Positions 1-11,102 of a DNA stretch of 64,000 nt are shown in pieces. The translations under genes were made by a program, and so were the position numbers. This stretch comes from Chamaelirium japonicum. Lineage: Eukaryota > Streptophyta > Magnoliopsida > Liliales > Melanthiaceae. The first letter of the stretch is position 1; every line of letters begins with the position of its first letter. The notes under the pieces are model-generated. The model had not been told where the DNA came from. It was given only the letters and a program-made list of their open reading frames with translations, and made no database searches. Where the stretch lies: contig OX393557.1 of the NCBI GenBank assembly GCA_947650365.1, positions 4,630,715-4,694,714 on the forward strand. Reading direction: 5' to 3'.

Positions 1-259
1 TAGCAAGAGATAGAATCGTGCGAACTATGACCGGTTTCATAACATGACTAAAAGTCTCCATGTAGTCGATGTCTTCTTGTTGGTTAAAGCCTTTGGCTAC
101 AAGCCAAGCTTTGTTTCGTTAGATCGTTCCAATCGCACATTTCCTGATGTGAAAGATCTGAGATATCTCCTACTTGCTTCTAAAGAGTTATCGGCAAGTA
201 TGCTATATTATAACACTTGTACATCTCCTCAGACTCTCGCTAGTCGTCATATGCCCTAG
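1..259 (-). pseudogene. Copia reverse transcriptase fragment of element A
   Basis: The minus-strand frame reads a Copia RT start: VAKGFNQQEDIDYMETF followed by KPVIVRTILSLA, equivalent to the [21 protein letters not shown] block of element D. The residue before LVAKG is tryptophan where Copia RTs usually have arginine, and a TAA stop lies a few codons upstream. No catalytic YVDD is present because the window ends first. The fragment directly follows a degenerate gag remnant, so this is a deletion derivative and not a functional gene. A shadow ORF on the plus strand at 44-259 is not believed. Confidence 0.8.
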
Positions 260-2134
260 TTAGTACCCTGGAGGCATCTGAACCTATTAGGTCTGGTTCA
301 TGGATATTGGGATTGACAATCAATATACGTTTATAACCCTATGCACAATATGAAGATAACGCTTCCACTCTACGTAGTTAATGACCTGATAACTAGTTCT
401 CTTATGGGATAGCGGACAGAAAAACAATGATTGAATGAAATAATGTAGAAATCTTATGTTATGGATTTTGAAAATAAGCTAATTACATCCAAATGCTAAC
501 GCTACCCTCACAGCGAAGACACCTCTATAGATTAATTAACCATATATATAAGATCTGGGAATCAGATACATCTGCTCGATGGGGCAGTGTATAGCGTCAT
601 CTGCTCACACGAGTCTTTCCTTGACCCAATCCAAATCTGCCAATGAATTGCTTTGATGGATCATGTTTATTCTTTTGGCTAGTGTCACTTGATCCCCATA
701 AGAAATACCAGAATCCTTATATGCACTTTGGATGCTAACCCACAAACCAAGACAATTACGATAGGGGAGTTCATGTGTCCCCCATGAGGTTGGAAAAAAC
801 CCTTCTCTCCTGATCTCGTAGCTATCATATCATGAAGGAGACCTCTAAGTCATCTGGTATGAAAAATCATAACTCTCACCCAAGAGGGATGTTAAGCTAC
901 GCCCTCCCACCCAGACACAAAGCCTTTGGCTATGGTGGCTAGTGGACCTCTAAATAAGTCCTCTAACATATTCCTTATTAGAGCTGAGGGTTATTTTAAT
1001 GCAAGTATGAGTGTAAACTAAGGTTTCAACAGCCTATACACTAGACCCTGGTCATACCGCGCTCCCACTAGTATTTCATTCCATTTATGAAGCATTCATC
1101 AGGCTCGGAGTATCATACTCCTTATATCTAGTGGATTTCTCTACTCAATGATCATATTATATACTCCGAGAATATCGATGCTCTGCAAAGCTAGCTATCA
1201 CCCTAATGCTCTAGAGCCTAGCCTAAGGTCTGACTGATAGAAACAACCTCCCATTGTCATGGCGCCTCGCGTATAAACTTGATAATTAATAACATAGTAA
1301 ATCATCATCTTATTATTGGTTTCAATACTTGCCAAATAGCGATACCCGGCAAGTCAAACATCGTCCTAATGATGGCATAACTGAATATAACGAGTTCACA
1401 CTATCATCAAAAGTTAACTAAATAATAGGCGTTATTAGTAGAATCTTATCCTAATAAGGTCACAAGGACCCGAGGGTAAAGGGCATCCCTTTAAAACAGT
1501 TAACTGAATTATCTCATCGGGATTCCCTATAGAAATATAAAGAATAATATAAAGAAATAACCACACAACTGAATCAAGATTAGGGTCTGACCCCTGAATT
1601 TGACTAACACAGCACAGGCTCTCTATCTCCTTCACTAGGTTCCTTGATATGGTACAAGTCTCTGCATACGATCTCTTGACGTTTTAGCCCTTTTTGCCTT
1701 CATTATGTATGCTTTGTCGAATCATCGTCGACTTCTATAGTTCTGCTCATCCTTTCAGTGGTAGATCTCTGCAGTAAGTCCTTCATCTTAATCTGTAACC
1801 AAAAAAGATCTAGTACGATTTGAGCAACTACTCGCTCATATATAATTTTTTACAAAGAAAAGAAAAACAAACCTAGCAAAAAGATTGGCAATCAAGGATG
1901 GTCAACCTTCACCTCTTGCCCAACTACGATTTTAAACCTATCCATATATAGAAGAAAACACATCCAAACAAATTCTAGCATGGGATCCCACCCCCGATAG
2001 CAAGCAATCATATATCCAAAAAATTTAAAGCGGCGTTCTGAAAGATCATTCATAGAACATACAATATCCATAATATGCATGATCTACTCATAGAACCCTG
2101 ATGTTGGCATACACTAATCATGTGCGCACATGAC
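1..2134 (-). mobile_element. Copia element A, internal region (partial, internally deleted)
   Basis: Read on the minus strand, this stretch follows the 5' leader of the intact Copia element D (9400-11100) block by block. Shared landmarks include the segment around GCGAGGCGCCATGAC (near 1265 here, 10235 in D) and the leader block ending just before gag (near 490-640 here, 10860-11040 in D). The gag start is recognisable near 360-430 but its ATG context is missing. The sequence then jumps from early gag to the reverse transcriptase region near 260-300, so most of gag, protease and integrase are deleted. The element continues left beyond the window. Its leader is interrupted at 2134/2135 by element B and resumes at 46368. 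It is an older relative of D, probably of the Tork/Angela-type Copia group, and cannot be mobile by itself. Confidence 0.85.
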
Positions 2135-2139
2135 GGTTT
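2135..2139. other. Target-site duplication GGTTT of element B (left copy)
   Basis: GGTTT lies directly left of B's left LTR and again directly right of its right LTR at 46363-46367. Removing B and one copy restores a continuous Copia leader (…CATGAAACC-GTCATGTGCGC… on the minus strand) colinear with element D near 9393-9410. Confidence 0.92.
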
Positions 2140-2666
2140 TGTGGAGGGAATTTTCGTGCCGCCTTGATCAGAGATCTCACCCCATAATTCTTAATTGAAT
2201 GTAGATGGTTTATAGAGTTAGAGATTATAGAGTAGAAAAAGAGAGATGACATGTGGAATTATTGTCGGAGTTCGGTCTTACGATCTACGTCTTCAGGTAA
2301 GATGTGCCACCTAGTTTGCACTATAATGTATAAAGAGAGCGTTCTCTCAATAGGCCGAGATAAGCTTCTTATAATGAGGGTTGCACGGAGCAACTAGAAA
2401 GAAACTAGAAAGAGAGAAGAAAGTTTTGGCTCTGGAATCCTCTAATCGAATGACCAACTAATCCACCCATTTTCTTAATGCCATGGGGGTCCTTTTATAC
2501 TTGATGCCTATACTGATATGGTAGTGATGATGTGGCGATGCTAAGGTGGCAGTGCTGACATGGCGATGCTGAGGTGACACTGATCATGGACCTAGGTTTG
2601 CCTATCTGGGCCGTTGCACGGGCCCATGTGGGTCTGGTCCGATTCGGTATAATTTTTACACCCATA
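2140..2666 (-). repeat. Element B 3' LTR
   Basis: 527 bp, matching 45829-46362 along its whole length with scattered differences and small indels. A TATA-like TATAAAA on the minus strand lies at 2493-2499 (plus strand TTTTATA), conserved at 46189-46195 in the other copy. The element-orientation start is TATGGGTGTAAAAATTATA, close to the TGTGGGTGAAAATTTTGG start of element E's LTR, which supports a common Tat-type origin. Confidence 0.9.
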
Positions 2667-2690
2667 ATTACCCCCTCCCATTCGGGCCAG
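2667..2690 (-). other. Polypurine tract of element B
   Basis: On the minus strand the bases next to the 3' LTR read GAATGGGAGGGGGTAAT. Element E has the equivalent GCTGGAAGGGGGTAAC before its right LTR. This fixes B's orientation as minus. Confidence 0.8.
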
Positions 2691-2829
2691 GGTTCTGTGG
2701 GTCAACTGGGATCTCCGGGTGCAAAGAAGTTCTCGCTGCGCCATGTGGCTCGAGCTTGGACAATCCTCGATGCTGCGGGGTCGGTAGGCTCGAGCTACCA
2801 AAGTTGTCAGTTCAGTAGCGGGTCGAAGT

Positions 2830-3635
2830 GGTAGACTTCCCGGAGTTAATTTTTTTGGCTGAAGTCTACCACGCTTCGGTGTACCATGCTTCGGGATGGG
2901 CGTTCCATACTTAGTTTTTTCGGCTGAAGTCTATCATGCTCCGGTGTACCATGCTTCGGGATATGCATTGCAGAATTAATTTTTCGGTTGAAGTCTACCA
3001 TGCTTCGTTGTACCATGCTTCGGGATGCACGTTCTAGACTTAGTTTTTTCGGTCAAAGTCTACCACGCTCCAGTGCACCATGCTTCGGGATGCGCATTCC
3101 AGATTTAGTTTTTTTGGCTGAAGTCTTCCATGCTTCGAGGCGTACGTTCCATACTTAGTTTCTTTGGCTAAAGTCTATCACGCTCCAGTGTACCATGCTT
3201 CAGGATGCACGTTCCAAACTTAGTTTTTTTGGCTGAAGTTTATCAAGCTCCGGAGTACCATGCTTCAGGATGCGCATGATGTGCGTTCTAGACTTAGTTT
3301 TTTCGGCTGAAGTCTATCACGCTTCGGTGTACCATGTTTTGGGATGCGCATTCCAGACTTAGTTTTTTTGGCCGAAGTCTACCATGCTCCGGTGTACCAT
3401 ACTTCAGGATGCACGTTCCAGACTTAGTTTTTTGGCTGAAGTCTTCCATGCTCTAGTGTACCACGCTTCGGGATGAGCATTCCAGACTTAGTTTTTTTGG
3501 CTAAAGTCTACCACGCTTTAGAATGCGCATTCCAGACTTAGTTTTTTCAGCTAAAGTATACCACGCTCCGATGTACCATGCTTTGGGATACGCATTTCAG
3601 ACTTAGTTCTTTCTTTTTCGGCTGAAGTCTGTCAT
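2830..3635. repeat. About 65-bp tandem repeat array near the 3' end of B
   Basis: Roughly a dozen diverged copies of a unit of about 65 bp. The unit contains GACTTAGTTTTTTCGGCTGA, then AGTCTACCACGCTCCGGTGT, then ACCATGCTTCGGGATGCGC. Some copies are shortened and one carries an extra GATGTGC. The position next to the 3' LTR fits the known habit of Tat-lineage elements to carry minisatellites in the 3' untranslated part. Confidence 0.85.
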
Positions 3636-4281
3636 CACAAGGGTAACAGTGGGGGGGAGGCTGGGCCGTCCGACCCCCGTCGCCATAGGATATCGGGTGA
3701 AAAAGCGCATAGACGGGAGGGTCGGACCGTCCGACCCCTCCTCATTGCTGAAGGTTGGTTTCGAGAGATCGCATGGGGAGGGTAGGAGTCAGATCTCCCC
3801 ATCTTTGTCGTCGTAGGCTGCTGTCGTGCGAAGAGGAACACGCGGGTGGGGGAGGAGTCAGATTCCTTATCTTTGTCGTCATGGGCCACTGCCGTGCGAA
3901 GAGGAACACACAGGTGGGAGAAGGAGTCAGATTCTCCCCCCTTTCCCCAAGTCGTCGACGTTGGCTTCGGTGTCCCACAAAGTCCTGATGGCGCGCAACG
4001 TTGTATGTGTCTCCTCTTGGATGAGTCATACGGTTTCTGTGTCCCATTAGGTTTGGACAACTTAGTGTTGTATGAGTTAATTCCTTTTTTGGTTTTTGTG
4101 TCCCACTTGGTCTGGATGAGAGTCGAATGAAGGTTGGATGTACATCCTTCAAGGCATAATGCTCCGTGTCAAGACAGCCTCAACAAAAAGTCTTTGGTGT
4201 TCACATCTAGTTTTCTTTTGTCCTCTCCCAACCCGTAGAGCAGCAACATGAGGTGTTCGACACTATTTTTTTTGTGTTTCC
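3636..4281. repeat. Non-coding internal sequence of B with degenerate repeats
   Basis: This stretch contains about 70-bp diverged repeats built on GAGGAGTCAGATTC…GAAGAGGAACACGC, and motifs GGAGGGTCGGACCGTCCGAC and a TCGGACGGTCC-type dyad. The same type of sequence resumes at 25245-25722 on the other side of element C, confirming that C split one array. Several overlapping ORFs on both strands (3635-4152) are translations of the repeats with no recognisable domain. No gene is supported. Confidence 0.7.
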
Positions 4282-4286
4282 TCTCC
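4282..4286. other. Target-site duplication TCTCC of element C (left copy)
   Basis: TCTCC precedes C's left LTR here and follows its right LTR at 25240-25244. Confidence 0.93.
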
Positions 4287-5117
4287 TGTAACACCTGTGG
4301 TGTTAGATTTGAGAATAATAGAAATCCTCAATGGCTAGTTTTGTCTTTTTACAGCCAGATATTTTCTTTGGGATTTTTCCCAATAAATGGATCATAAATC
4401 TATGGGATGTTTTACGTTCACATTCTCTGTAACTTCGAGCATGTCACGATGGTGCATTCCGAGCAACGATCAGGTGTATGCGCAACCAGTTTCGGCAGCC
4501 CGACAGATAAACCCTAGAAAAAATGATAATTGATTGACAATCGAAGCTGTTTTATTTCTTGCAAGAGATCGGGTGATCAGATCGTAACGAAACAGGATAC
4601 ATTAGATGAGGCTCTGAGAGAGCCTTCCAATGAGCTAGAGTTAGGGTCGATCCGACACCCGGATGAATAGTTATTATTATTTTGAGTTTTGGAGTCTTTG
4701 CTTCTTTTCGAGTGATCTAGAGGTCAGAAAATTATTTACCAAGCGCTAACACGTTCGAGTTGACGAGACCTTTCCAACGAATCCTCTCGGTCCCTATTCT
4801 GACTTCCGGTTTGATAGTTACGACTTATTATTCACTTTAACTCGGTTAGTGGATGAATCGCACCCGGATTCCAACCGAGCCTGGTTCAGGGCTCGGGACC
4901 GAGCCCGATCAGCCCTAGGACCTTTCTCCCAAACCTTTAGTTGGGTTTAGACCCTCTCGATCGGCCTCCTCGGGATTTAAAATCCAAAATTCGGATGGGA
5001 GGATCGAGCTTGATTCGAGAGGATCGAGCCAAATCTTTCCTCTATACCTATCTTCTCCCCCTTATTCGGAAGGTCTTAACCGACCCTATCCCCCCACCCC
5101 ATCTCTTTACCGACCTA

Positions 5118-5247
5118 GAGAGATATATATATATATACATATATATAAAGAGAGAGAGAGAGAGAGAGGAACGGGAGAGAACGAGATAGAGAGAGAACGA
5201 GAGGAAGAGAGAGAGAACGAAAGAGAAAGAAAGAGAGAGAACAGGAC

Positions 5248-5286
<39 letters not shown>

Positions 5287-5310
5287 GAGGCAGAGAGGGA
5301 GAAGGAGAAG
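5118..5310. repeat. (AT)n-(GA)n microsatellite after a TATA-like motif in C LTR
   Basis: Alternating AT ends in TATATAAAG near 5142-5150, followed by about 160 bp of GA-rich sequence. The right LTR has the same arrangement at 21950-22115 but shorter GA tracts. The TATA-like motif followed by GA repeats may be the promoter and start of the R region; this is inference. Confidence 0.6.
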
Positions 5311-7216
5311 AGATTGAGGGAGATTGGAGCAGCCGACCCGCCCCTCACCGGAGCATCGACGAGCTGTCGACACCCCCAGGTCAGCCACCCTCCTCCTCCC
5401 ATCCTCCTCCGCGACCCCCTTCCTCCTCCCTTGCCACAACCCGCATGGGCGGACACCTCCGCCGCACCTGAGCCCCTCCTGACGATCGTCGGTGCACCAC
5501 CACCGGCCGCAGACCCCGCATGAACCCCTATCGTTCGGGCTCTTAGCTTGGACTCCAACGGTCGCTCCTGCCGCCTCCCCCCGCGCCACCTCTGTGGGGG
5601 TGGTGCGGGAGAGGCCGGCCGAGCGCTCGCCGGCGCTCCAGGACACCCCGCCCGTCGACCGTCGTCGCGCAGGAGCCCCCCCTCGGCTGGACATCGTGGA
5701 GAAGATGAACAGGGGGGGTAAATCAGAAATTTCCCATGTTAGTTACTTAACCCCAGACCCGACCTATTTAACCCTGAACCCGACCTGACATTGCACTGCA
5801 GACCCGACCCGACCCAGCAGACCTGACCCGGCCCACACAGTGAACCGATTTGGTTCACCTGAACCAGACCCGTGAACTAGTCATTTTTGGTTCGACTGCC
5901 ATTTCTCCGTCCGAACTCGGAATTAGACGAAACTAGCACCATTTCGACCGGCTCGGAAAGTCTTACCTATTGGTTATAGTTTAGTATAGTAATTATACTA
6001 TTTAATACCCTGTTTTATCCTTAGACCCGATCCTATCGTGGTACCATGGTTTGACCGTCGTTTCATCGTCCGAACTCGAATTCGGACAAACCAGTGGCAT
6101 CATGCTCAGAACATTGAGTCCTACCTTTTAAACCTAGAATATAACCCTAGAACATCATCTACCCTAGTGATCCAGCCATATAACCAGTTTTACCGGTACT
6201 AAGTGGTTCGACCCGAAACAATCCGACCGAAGTTGGATTCCAGCGAAACTGGAACTATCGGAAAGGATTCTTCGAGCCCGATTCAATGAGTAGGTTTAGC
6301 TTCTAATTACCTGATTGACCTAGTATTGTTTAGGTTCAAGTTCTTCAGTCGCACAGATTTGCGTGTTGTCGACTCAATGTTGGTCCCATATCGAGGGTGC
6401 CCGACTATCCTTGGCATAGGACCCTCATCGTAGATTCTTCTGTTTTAATCGATAGAGTTGTGATACGGAGCTGTATTTGTTATCAGACCTTGATCGTGGT
6501 GATCCAACGGAGACGGATCAGAGGCAACTAGCAGGAGTTGTATGCGATCGACAACCAGGTGACATTTACTACTCTTGTGTGGTCTTTAATAGTGGAAAAT
6601 AAGAATGACTAAGGGTAGGTGTCCATGACACTGCATGCGGGCCTCACCGGGTATCGTCGCATGTGGTCAAGTGGACCCCGCCTTGCATACAGAGTCGCGA
6701 GTCCGACGACGCATGCTTAAAATATTAATAAAATAATAATAATAATGATTGCTTTTGATTGTATGGACACCGTAATTAGGATTCCCTTAAATTAATCAAT
6801 AAATTGAATAACTAATAATTATCGAGGCCCACCCTCCTGAGAGGAGTATGGCAACCCTAGCACGCGGGTTACCGGGATGAGTGTCTTACTTTATTTATTT
6901 ATTATGTCGTATGGGTTGCGAGAGGAGTACGGGACCAGGGGTAAATTGTTGGAAATTATTAAGCATTAAATAGACTTTTTGTAGCTTCAGTATATATGTT
7001 GAAAGATGTTATATGCGAATCTACCTGGTTAGAGGGTAGGGACCCCGTACGCGCAAGGGCCATGAACCACCCTGCGCGTACAGCCGAAGTTAAGTAGGTT
7101 AGGGGTCACAGGCAAGGGTTGTGGTAAAACCAATAGGAGGTACCCTCGAGTAGGGATTGGCCTAGCAACCCTGTCCCGGGGAGTTGAAGCCCCTATAGTA
7201 AAGCAAGTTGGGCGGT

Positions 7217-7221
7217 AGAGC
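7217..7221. other. Target-site duplication AGAGC of Copia element D (left copy)
   Basis: AGAGC repeats at 17213-17217. The uninterrupted allele in C's right LTR reads GGCGGTAGAGCTCTACCGTG near 24030, which is the empty site. Confidence 0.95.
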
Positions 7222-8597
7222 TGTTAGGATTGATGTGTTCTAAGCTTGTAAAACTTTATGTTTTGGTCTAATAAAGATTGATAGTTATTAATATATGAGA
7301 TGCATATAGGTGCGTAACATAGTTACGTGTTCTTTTGAGAACAGAGAGCCATGGTTATATGGTAGTCCACTGAGTTGAAGACTGAGTGGATTGGTCCCGT
7401 ATAACCTAAATAAGTTCGCAGCTATGATCAGGTTGGTCGCCTCATCATGTTAAGCTGTTGGCGATGACAGTTCATGGGATGTCTTCACCATGGTCATCAC
7501 CAGGCACAGTGTCTGTGGCTGAACAGAACTAACACGGTGTACAGATCAGTGAGCAGACACTGGTACACTAAGCCGTGTTTCTGCTTAGGGTAAAACGGTC
7601 CTAAACCCTGAGGAACCACGACTGATGGACTAACCAGTTGCGTGGTGCTTTGGCGCACCAATGTGTGAGGGTCCATATGCAGTGATCCAAAACCACGGTG
7701 TACTGGGTTACCCGGCTGGCGTTGCATTAGCGTGTCACTCCTGCAGGCCATCCACACCCCTGATGGGAGGTGCGTTCCTTGGTGTGACTTACACTGTACC
7801 AAACCCAGGCCTGGTGGTCATCAGTTTGACTGTTGACCGGGTTCGATTACTCGACGGGGTAATCAGAGGTACGATGTATAGGTCAACCTGGAAGGAACCA
7901 AGTCATATGATCGTTCGAGTCTGACGGTAGTCTTCACCGCTCGAAGTGAATCATGGCATCAAGTGGAGGGACAGCGGGTTTACCACTACTGAGCGGAGAG
8001 CAGGGGTATGATGGAGAACATAGTAAGTCTGGGTGAATTGGAGTGCAGCCTGCGTCGCACTCTGGGTGGCTATGCAGGTTAACTCGAGCTCAGAGGATCG
8101 ATGGTACACTCGGGTAGTGTGTCGATCGAGCTTGAGTTGGAAGCCATGAACCCCGGTCCCTGATGGTTCCACCTTATCAACATTATGTACGGTTCTTGAA
8201 CCGTCTCCTCGGAACACCATAAGCAGAAGGAAGAAAGAAGTATACGCTCCGTGTGTGCTTGGCACTAGAGCACGGTAGATGCGTAACTACATACGAGTAC
8301 TAAGGGTTGAGCCCGGGATTAGTACAGAGTCGTATGTAGTAATCCCTAGCCATAAGTGAACTTCGCTGCATAGGTGCGATGCACCGGGGTATGTTGCGAG
8401 TTGACTAGTTGACTATGCTAGAGGCACCCTCCGGTGGCCTCAGTTAATAGTAAGTAACTAGTAGATATCACTTAAGTAATGGCCGTTAGGTATCGCACGC
8501 TAGAAATGGTCAAAATGAGGCGTCGGGGCGTTTTGGTAAAAACCTCACTCTGCCGGACCTCACTGTTGGCCGAACCTAGTGGTGGGACACCTCACTA

Positions 8598-8648
8598 GGG
8601 CCGGCCCTATGATGTAGGGATAAGAATCCCTCATCTATAGGGCCGGCC
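8598..8648. promoter_or_regulatory. Stem-loop in D LTR upstream of the TATA box
   Basis: The arms 8598-8620 (GGGCCGGCCCTATGATGTAG…) and 8627-8648 (…CATCTATAGGGCCGGCC) are complementary except for two or three positions, with a loop of about 6 bases. The same structure is at 16459-16509. The function is unknown. It lies about 200 bp upstream of the TATA box. Confidence 0.6.
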
Positions 8649-8768
8649 ATATGGATAGGGATGGGGCGATAAATCGGTTAATATCGAGCCCTAAAAAGTG
8701 GGAAAACGGATAAATACGCGGAGAGATAAAAGGGAGATAATGGAGAGATAATGAGAGGGGGTTAATAT

Positions 8769-8811
8769 CCCCTTGGATCCTTATCCAAGGGGTGTTGGCC
8801 GGCCCTATAAA
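8769..8811 (+). promoter_or_regulatory. Perfect 10-bp hairpin and TATA box of D promoter
   Basis: CCCCTTGGAT (8769-8778), a CCTT loop and ATCCAAGGGG (8783-8792) form a perfect hairpin. It is followed by GGCCGGCCC and TATAAA at 8806-8811. Transcription would be expected to start near 8835. The 3' LTR copy is at 16630-16672. The TATA box position is supported by the pyrimidine-rich CT stretch that follows (8845-8900). Confidence 0.65.
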
Positions 8812-9351
8812 GCCCTATGGGGCGCCGGCCCCATGTGCAAGAAAAACCGAACCCCCCTCTCTCTCATCTCTCGAGTTCTCTCCCGTTTCATCTCCCGTTT
8901 CCCGCTTGCTACTTCGTCTTCCTCGCGTGGAGTTCTGAAGAAGGAGAAGGGTCATTCTTCGGAGGCACTCAGAGATCCGAGAGCGACGTTCCGTGCATCG
9001 TGTGAGATCGGGTGAACAAGAAGGTAACATCTCCATTCGTACCGTCGGCATCTTCGCGAACGATCTTCCGTCTCCATCGACAAAGAAGATAATCCTCCGC
9101 GGTTAAAAGATCCGTACGAAAGGTATGTGTAATCTAACATGTAGATCTAGCGAGCATTATGATTTGCATCCATGCTAGTTAATCATTACGCTAGATTGCC
9201 GTTAGGGGTTTTCGATTCTCGTGCATACACATGCACACATATGTAGATTAGTTTCTGTGAAAAATTAAATCGTGTAACATGCACCATGAACGGTCTTTCG
9301 ACCGCCAAATCGTTTTCGCTGCGAGCCTCTGACCCGGATTAACTTCCAATA

Positions 9352-11102
9352 ATTGGTATCAGAGCCGCATTAGTGGTGTGCGTTTCACGTTTTTTCATGA
9401 AACTAACATGTGTGCGCATGATGAATGCGTGAGATCATCGGGGTTCTTACGCTTAGATCATGCATATATATAGATTGTGCTTGTTCTATTAATCATTCTT
9501 GCAGGGCGCCGCTATAAAAAATCTAGATCTATGCTTTGTGCTTGCTACCGGGGGTCGGACCCCGAGTTAGCAATTGTCTGGATTTGCTTTCTGTGTGTGG
9601 ATATGTAATTGAGCCATAGATTGGGCGAGCGATGGGGTTTGTCCATCCTCGGTTTCCCATGGCCTTATTTTCAAGGTGTGTTTTCTTTTCTTTCTAGGAA
9701 ATTGTGTACGACCGAGCACTTGCTCGTAGCGTACTAGACTTTTTCAGTTACAGATCGAGAAGAAAGACGTGCCAAAGAAATCCACCATCGGGAGCGGAAG
9801 CGGAACCCTGGAGGATGAAGACGATCCGGCAAAGTGTTCGCAAGCGCGACGGAGGAGCCGGACCGAGGAACCTTGCGAAGAAAGCTAGAGGCCTGCGCTG
9901 TGCTAATTAGGTTCAGGGGTCGGACCCTGAACTTAATTCAGTTTTTATGGTTGCTTTCTTTAATTAGTTCTTTATGCTTCATATCGAACCCCGATGAGAT
10001 AATATGATTATCAGTTTTCAGAGGGATGCCTTTCCCCTCCGGTCCAAGCGACTGTTTGAGGTTAGGATCCCGCTAGATGACGCCTATTATTTAGTTGACT
10101 TTTGATGTTAGTGGGATCCCATCACATATGGTTATGCCACCATTAGGAGAGCACCCGACTAGTCGGGTGTGCCTATTTGGCCAGCATCGAAATCAAAGAT
10201 GAGATGGAGATCCATTGAACATCAATTGTCAAATCTATAAGCGAGGCGCCATGACTAGTGGGAGTCCTTTCCAGTGAGTCTGACTCTAGGATTAGCTCCA
10301 GAGTATTAGCGTGATAACCAATTTTGCAAAGCATCGATACTCTTGGAATATGTAATGTGACTCTTGAATGGAGAAATCCACTTGAGGCAGGGACTATGAT
10401 ATTCCGAGAGTGATTAATGCTAGGCGAAAGGTTTGAACGCTAGTGGGAGCATGGTGTGACCAGGGTCTAGTATTTAGGAGGTCGCTACCTTTGCATTTGC
10501 ATAAATTCATACTCGCAAAATAACCCTCAGAATTATAAGGGATGCAAGAGAGGACTTTTAAAAGATCCTCTGGCCTCCACGGCCAGTCATTTTGTGTTTG
10601 GGTGGGGATGCATAACTTCACACCCCCTAGGGTGGGAGCTGTGTGTTTCCATGCCAAATTACTTAATGACCTCCCTATGGATATGGCGATTACGGGGCCA
10701 GGAGAGAAGGGATTTTCATCCCACCCTAGTGGGGGCCGCATGAACTCCCGTGTCGTAATTGCTTAGGCTCGTGGGTAAGCATCCTAAGTACACGTGAGGT
10801 ATTCGTTGCGAAGACAACGGTGATCACGTGGTACTGGCCGAAAGATAACCATGGTCCATCACAGCCCTTAGTTGGCAGATTTGGATAGGGTCAAGGAAAA
10901 GGCCCATGTGAGCGGATTGACGCTGTATGATGCCCCCTAGGGCAGGTACAGTCGATTCCGAGATCTTACATACATGGTTAATTGATCCATGGTATTGACT
11001 TCGCTTGAGGGTAGCGTCGACATATGGATATAATTAGCTTGTTTTAAAAATCCATAAAATAAGTTTTTTAATGCATACTCATTATTCAATCTTTATTTTC
11101 AG
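9352..11102 (+). other. Long leader of D with candidate splice sites
   Basis: 1751 bp separate the LTR from the gag-pol ATG, with many short upstream ATGs. The last bases before the ATG read CTTTATTTTCAG, a good plant 3' splice site. A matching 5' site AAG|GTATGTGT lies in the LTR at 9123, and AAG|GTAACA at 9023. Internal 3' site-like sequences are also present near 9505 (CATTCTTGCAG) and 9698 (CTTTTCTTTCTAG). Removal of 9123-11102 would place the ATG at the start of exon 2 and remove the primer site. This leader is shared with the diverged element A. Confidence 0.5.
9354..9365 (+). other. Primer binding site of D (initiator tRNA-Met type)
   Basis: TGGTATCAGAGC lies two bases after the 5' LTR. 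This is the standard complement of the plant initiator tRNA-Met 3' end used by many Copia elements. Confidence 0.92.

Larger units (their letters stand above)
4287..7221 (+). repeat. Element C left LTR, first part
   Basis: Colinear with 21116-24043 in the right LTR. It contains an AT-rich then GA-rich block (5118-5310), a GC-rich stretch (5320-5700) and a short G-run (5710-5716) that is longer in the other LTR. It breaks at the duplicated AGAGC where D inserted. The long ORFs here (for example 5107-5694 minus) are translations of the GA repeat and GC-rich DNA. Confidence 0.93.
7222..9351 (+). repeat. Element D 5' LTR
   Basis: Begins TGTTAGGATTGATGTG and ends CTTCCAATA; the 3' LTR ends CTTCCAACA, so the terminal CA has mutated to TA here. 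It contains two stem-loops and a TATA box near 8600-8811. The ORFs at 7497-7802, 7661-7924, 7951-8265 and 8773-9140 recur in the same places in the 3' LTR and have no domain, so they are not called as genes. Confidence 0.95.

Noticed and set aside
5107-5694. 195-codon minus-strand ORF rich in LSLSLS
   Set aside because: It is the translation of the GA microsatellite and a GC-rich LTR stretch. The other C LTR has a different frame structure, so there is no coding conservation.
7497-8265. Repeated ORFs of 87-104 codons in D LTRs (also 15358-16126)
   Set aside because: They occur twice only because the LTR is duplicated; no domains, and not in the transcribed order of the element.
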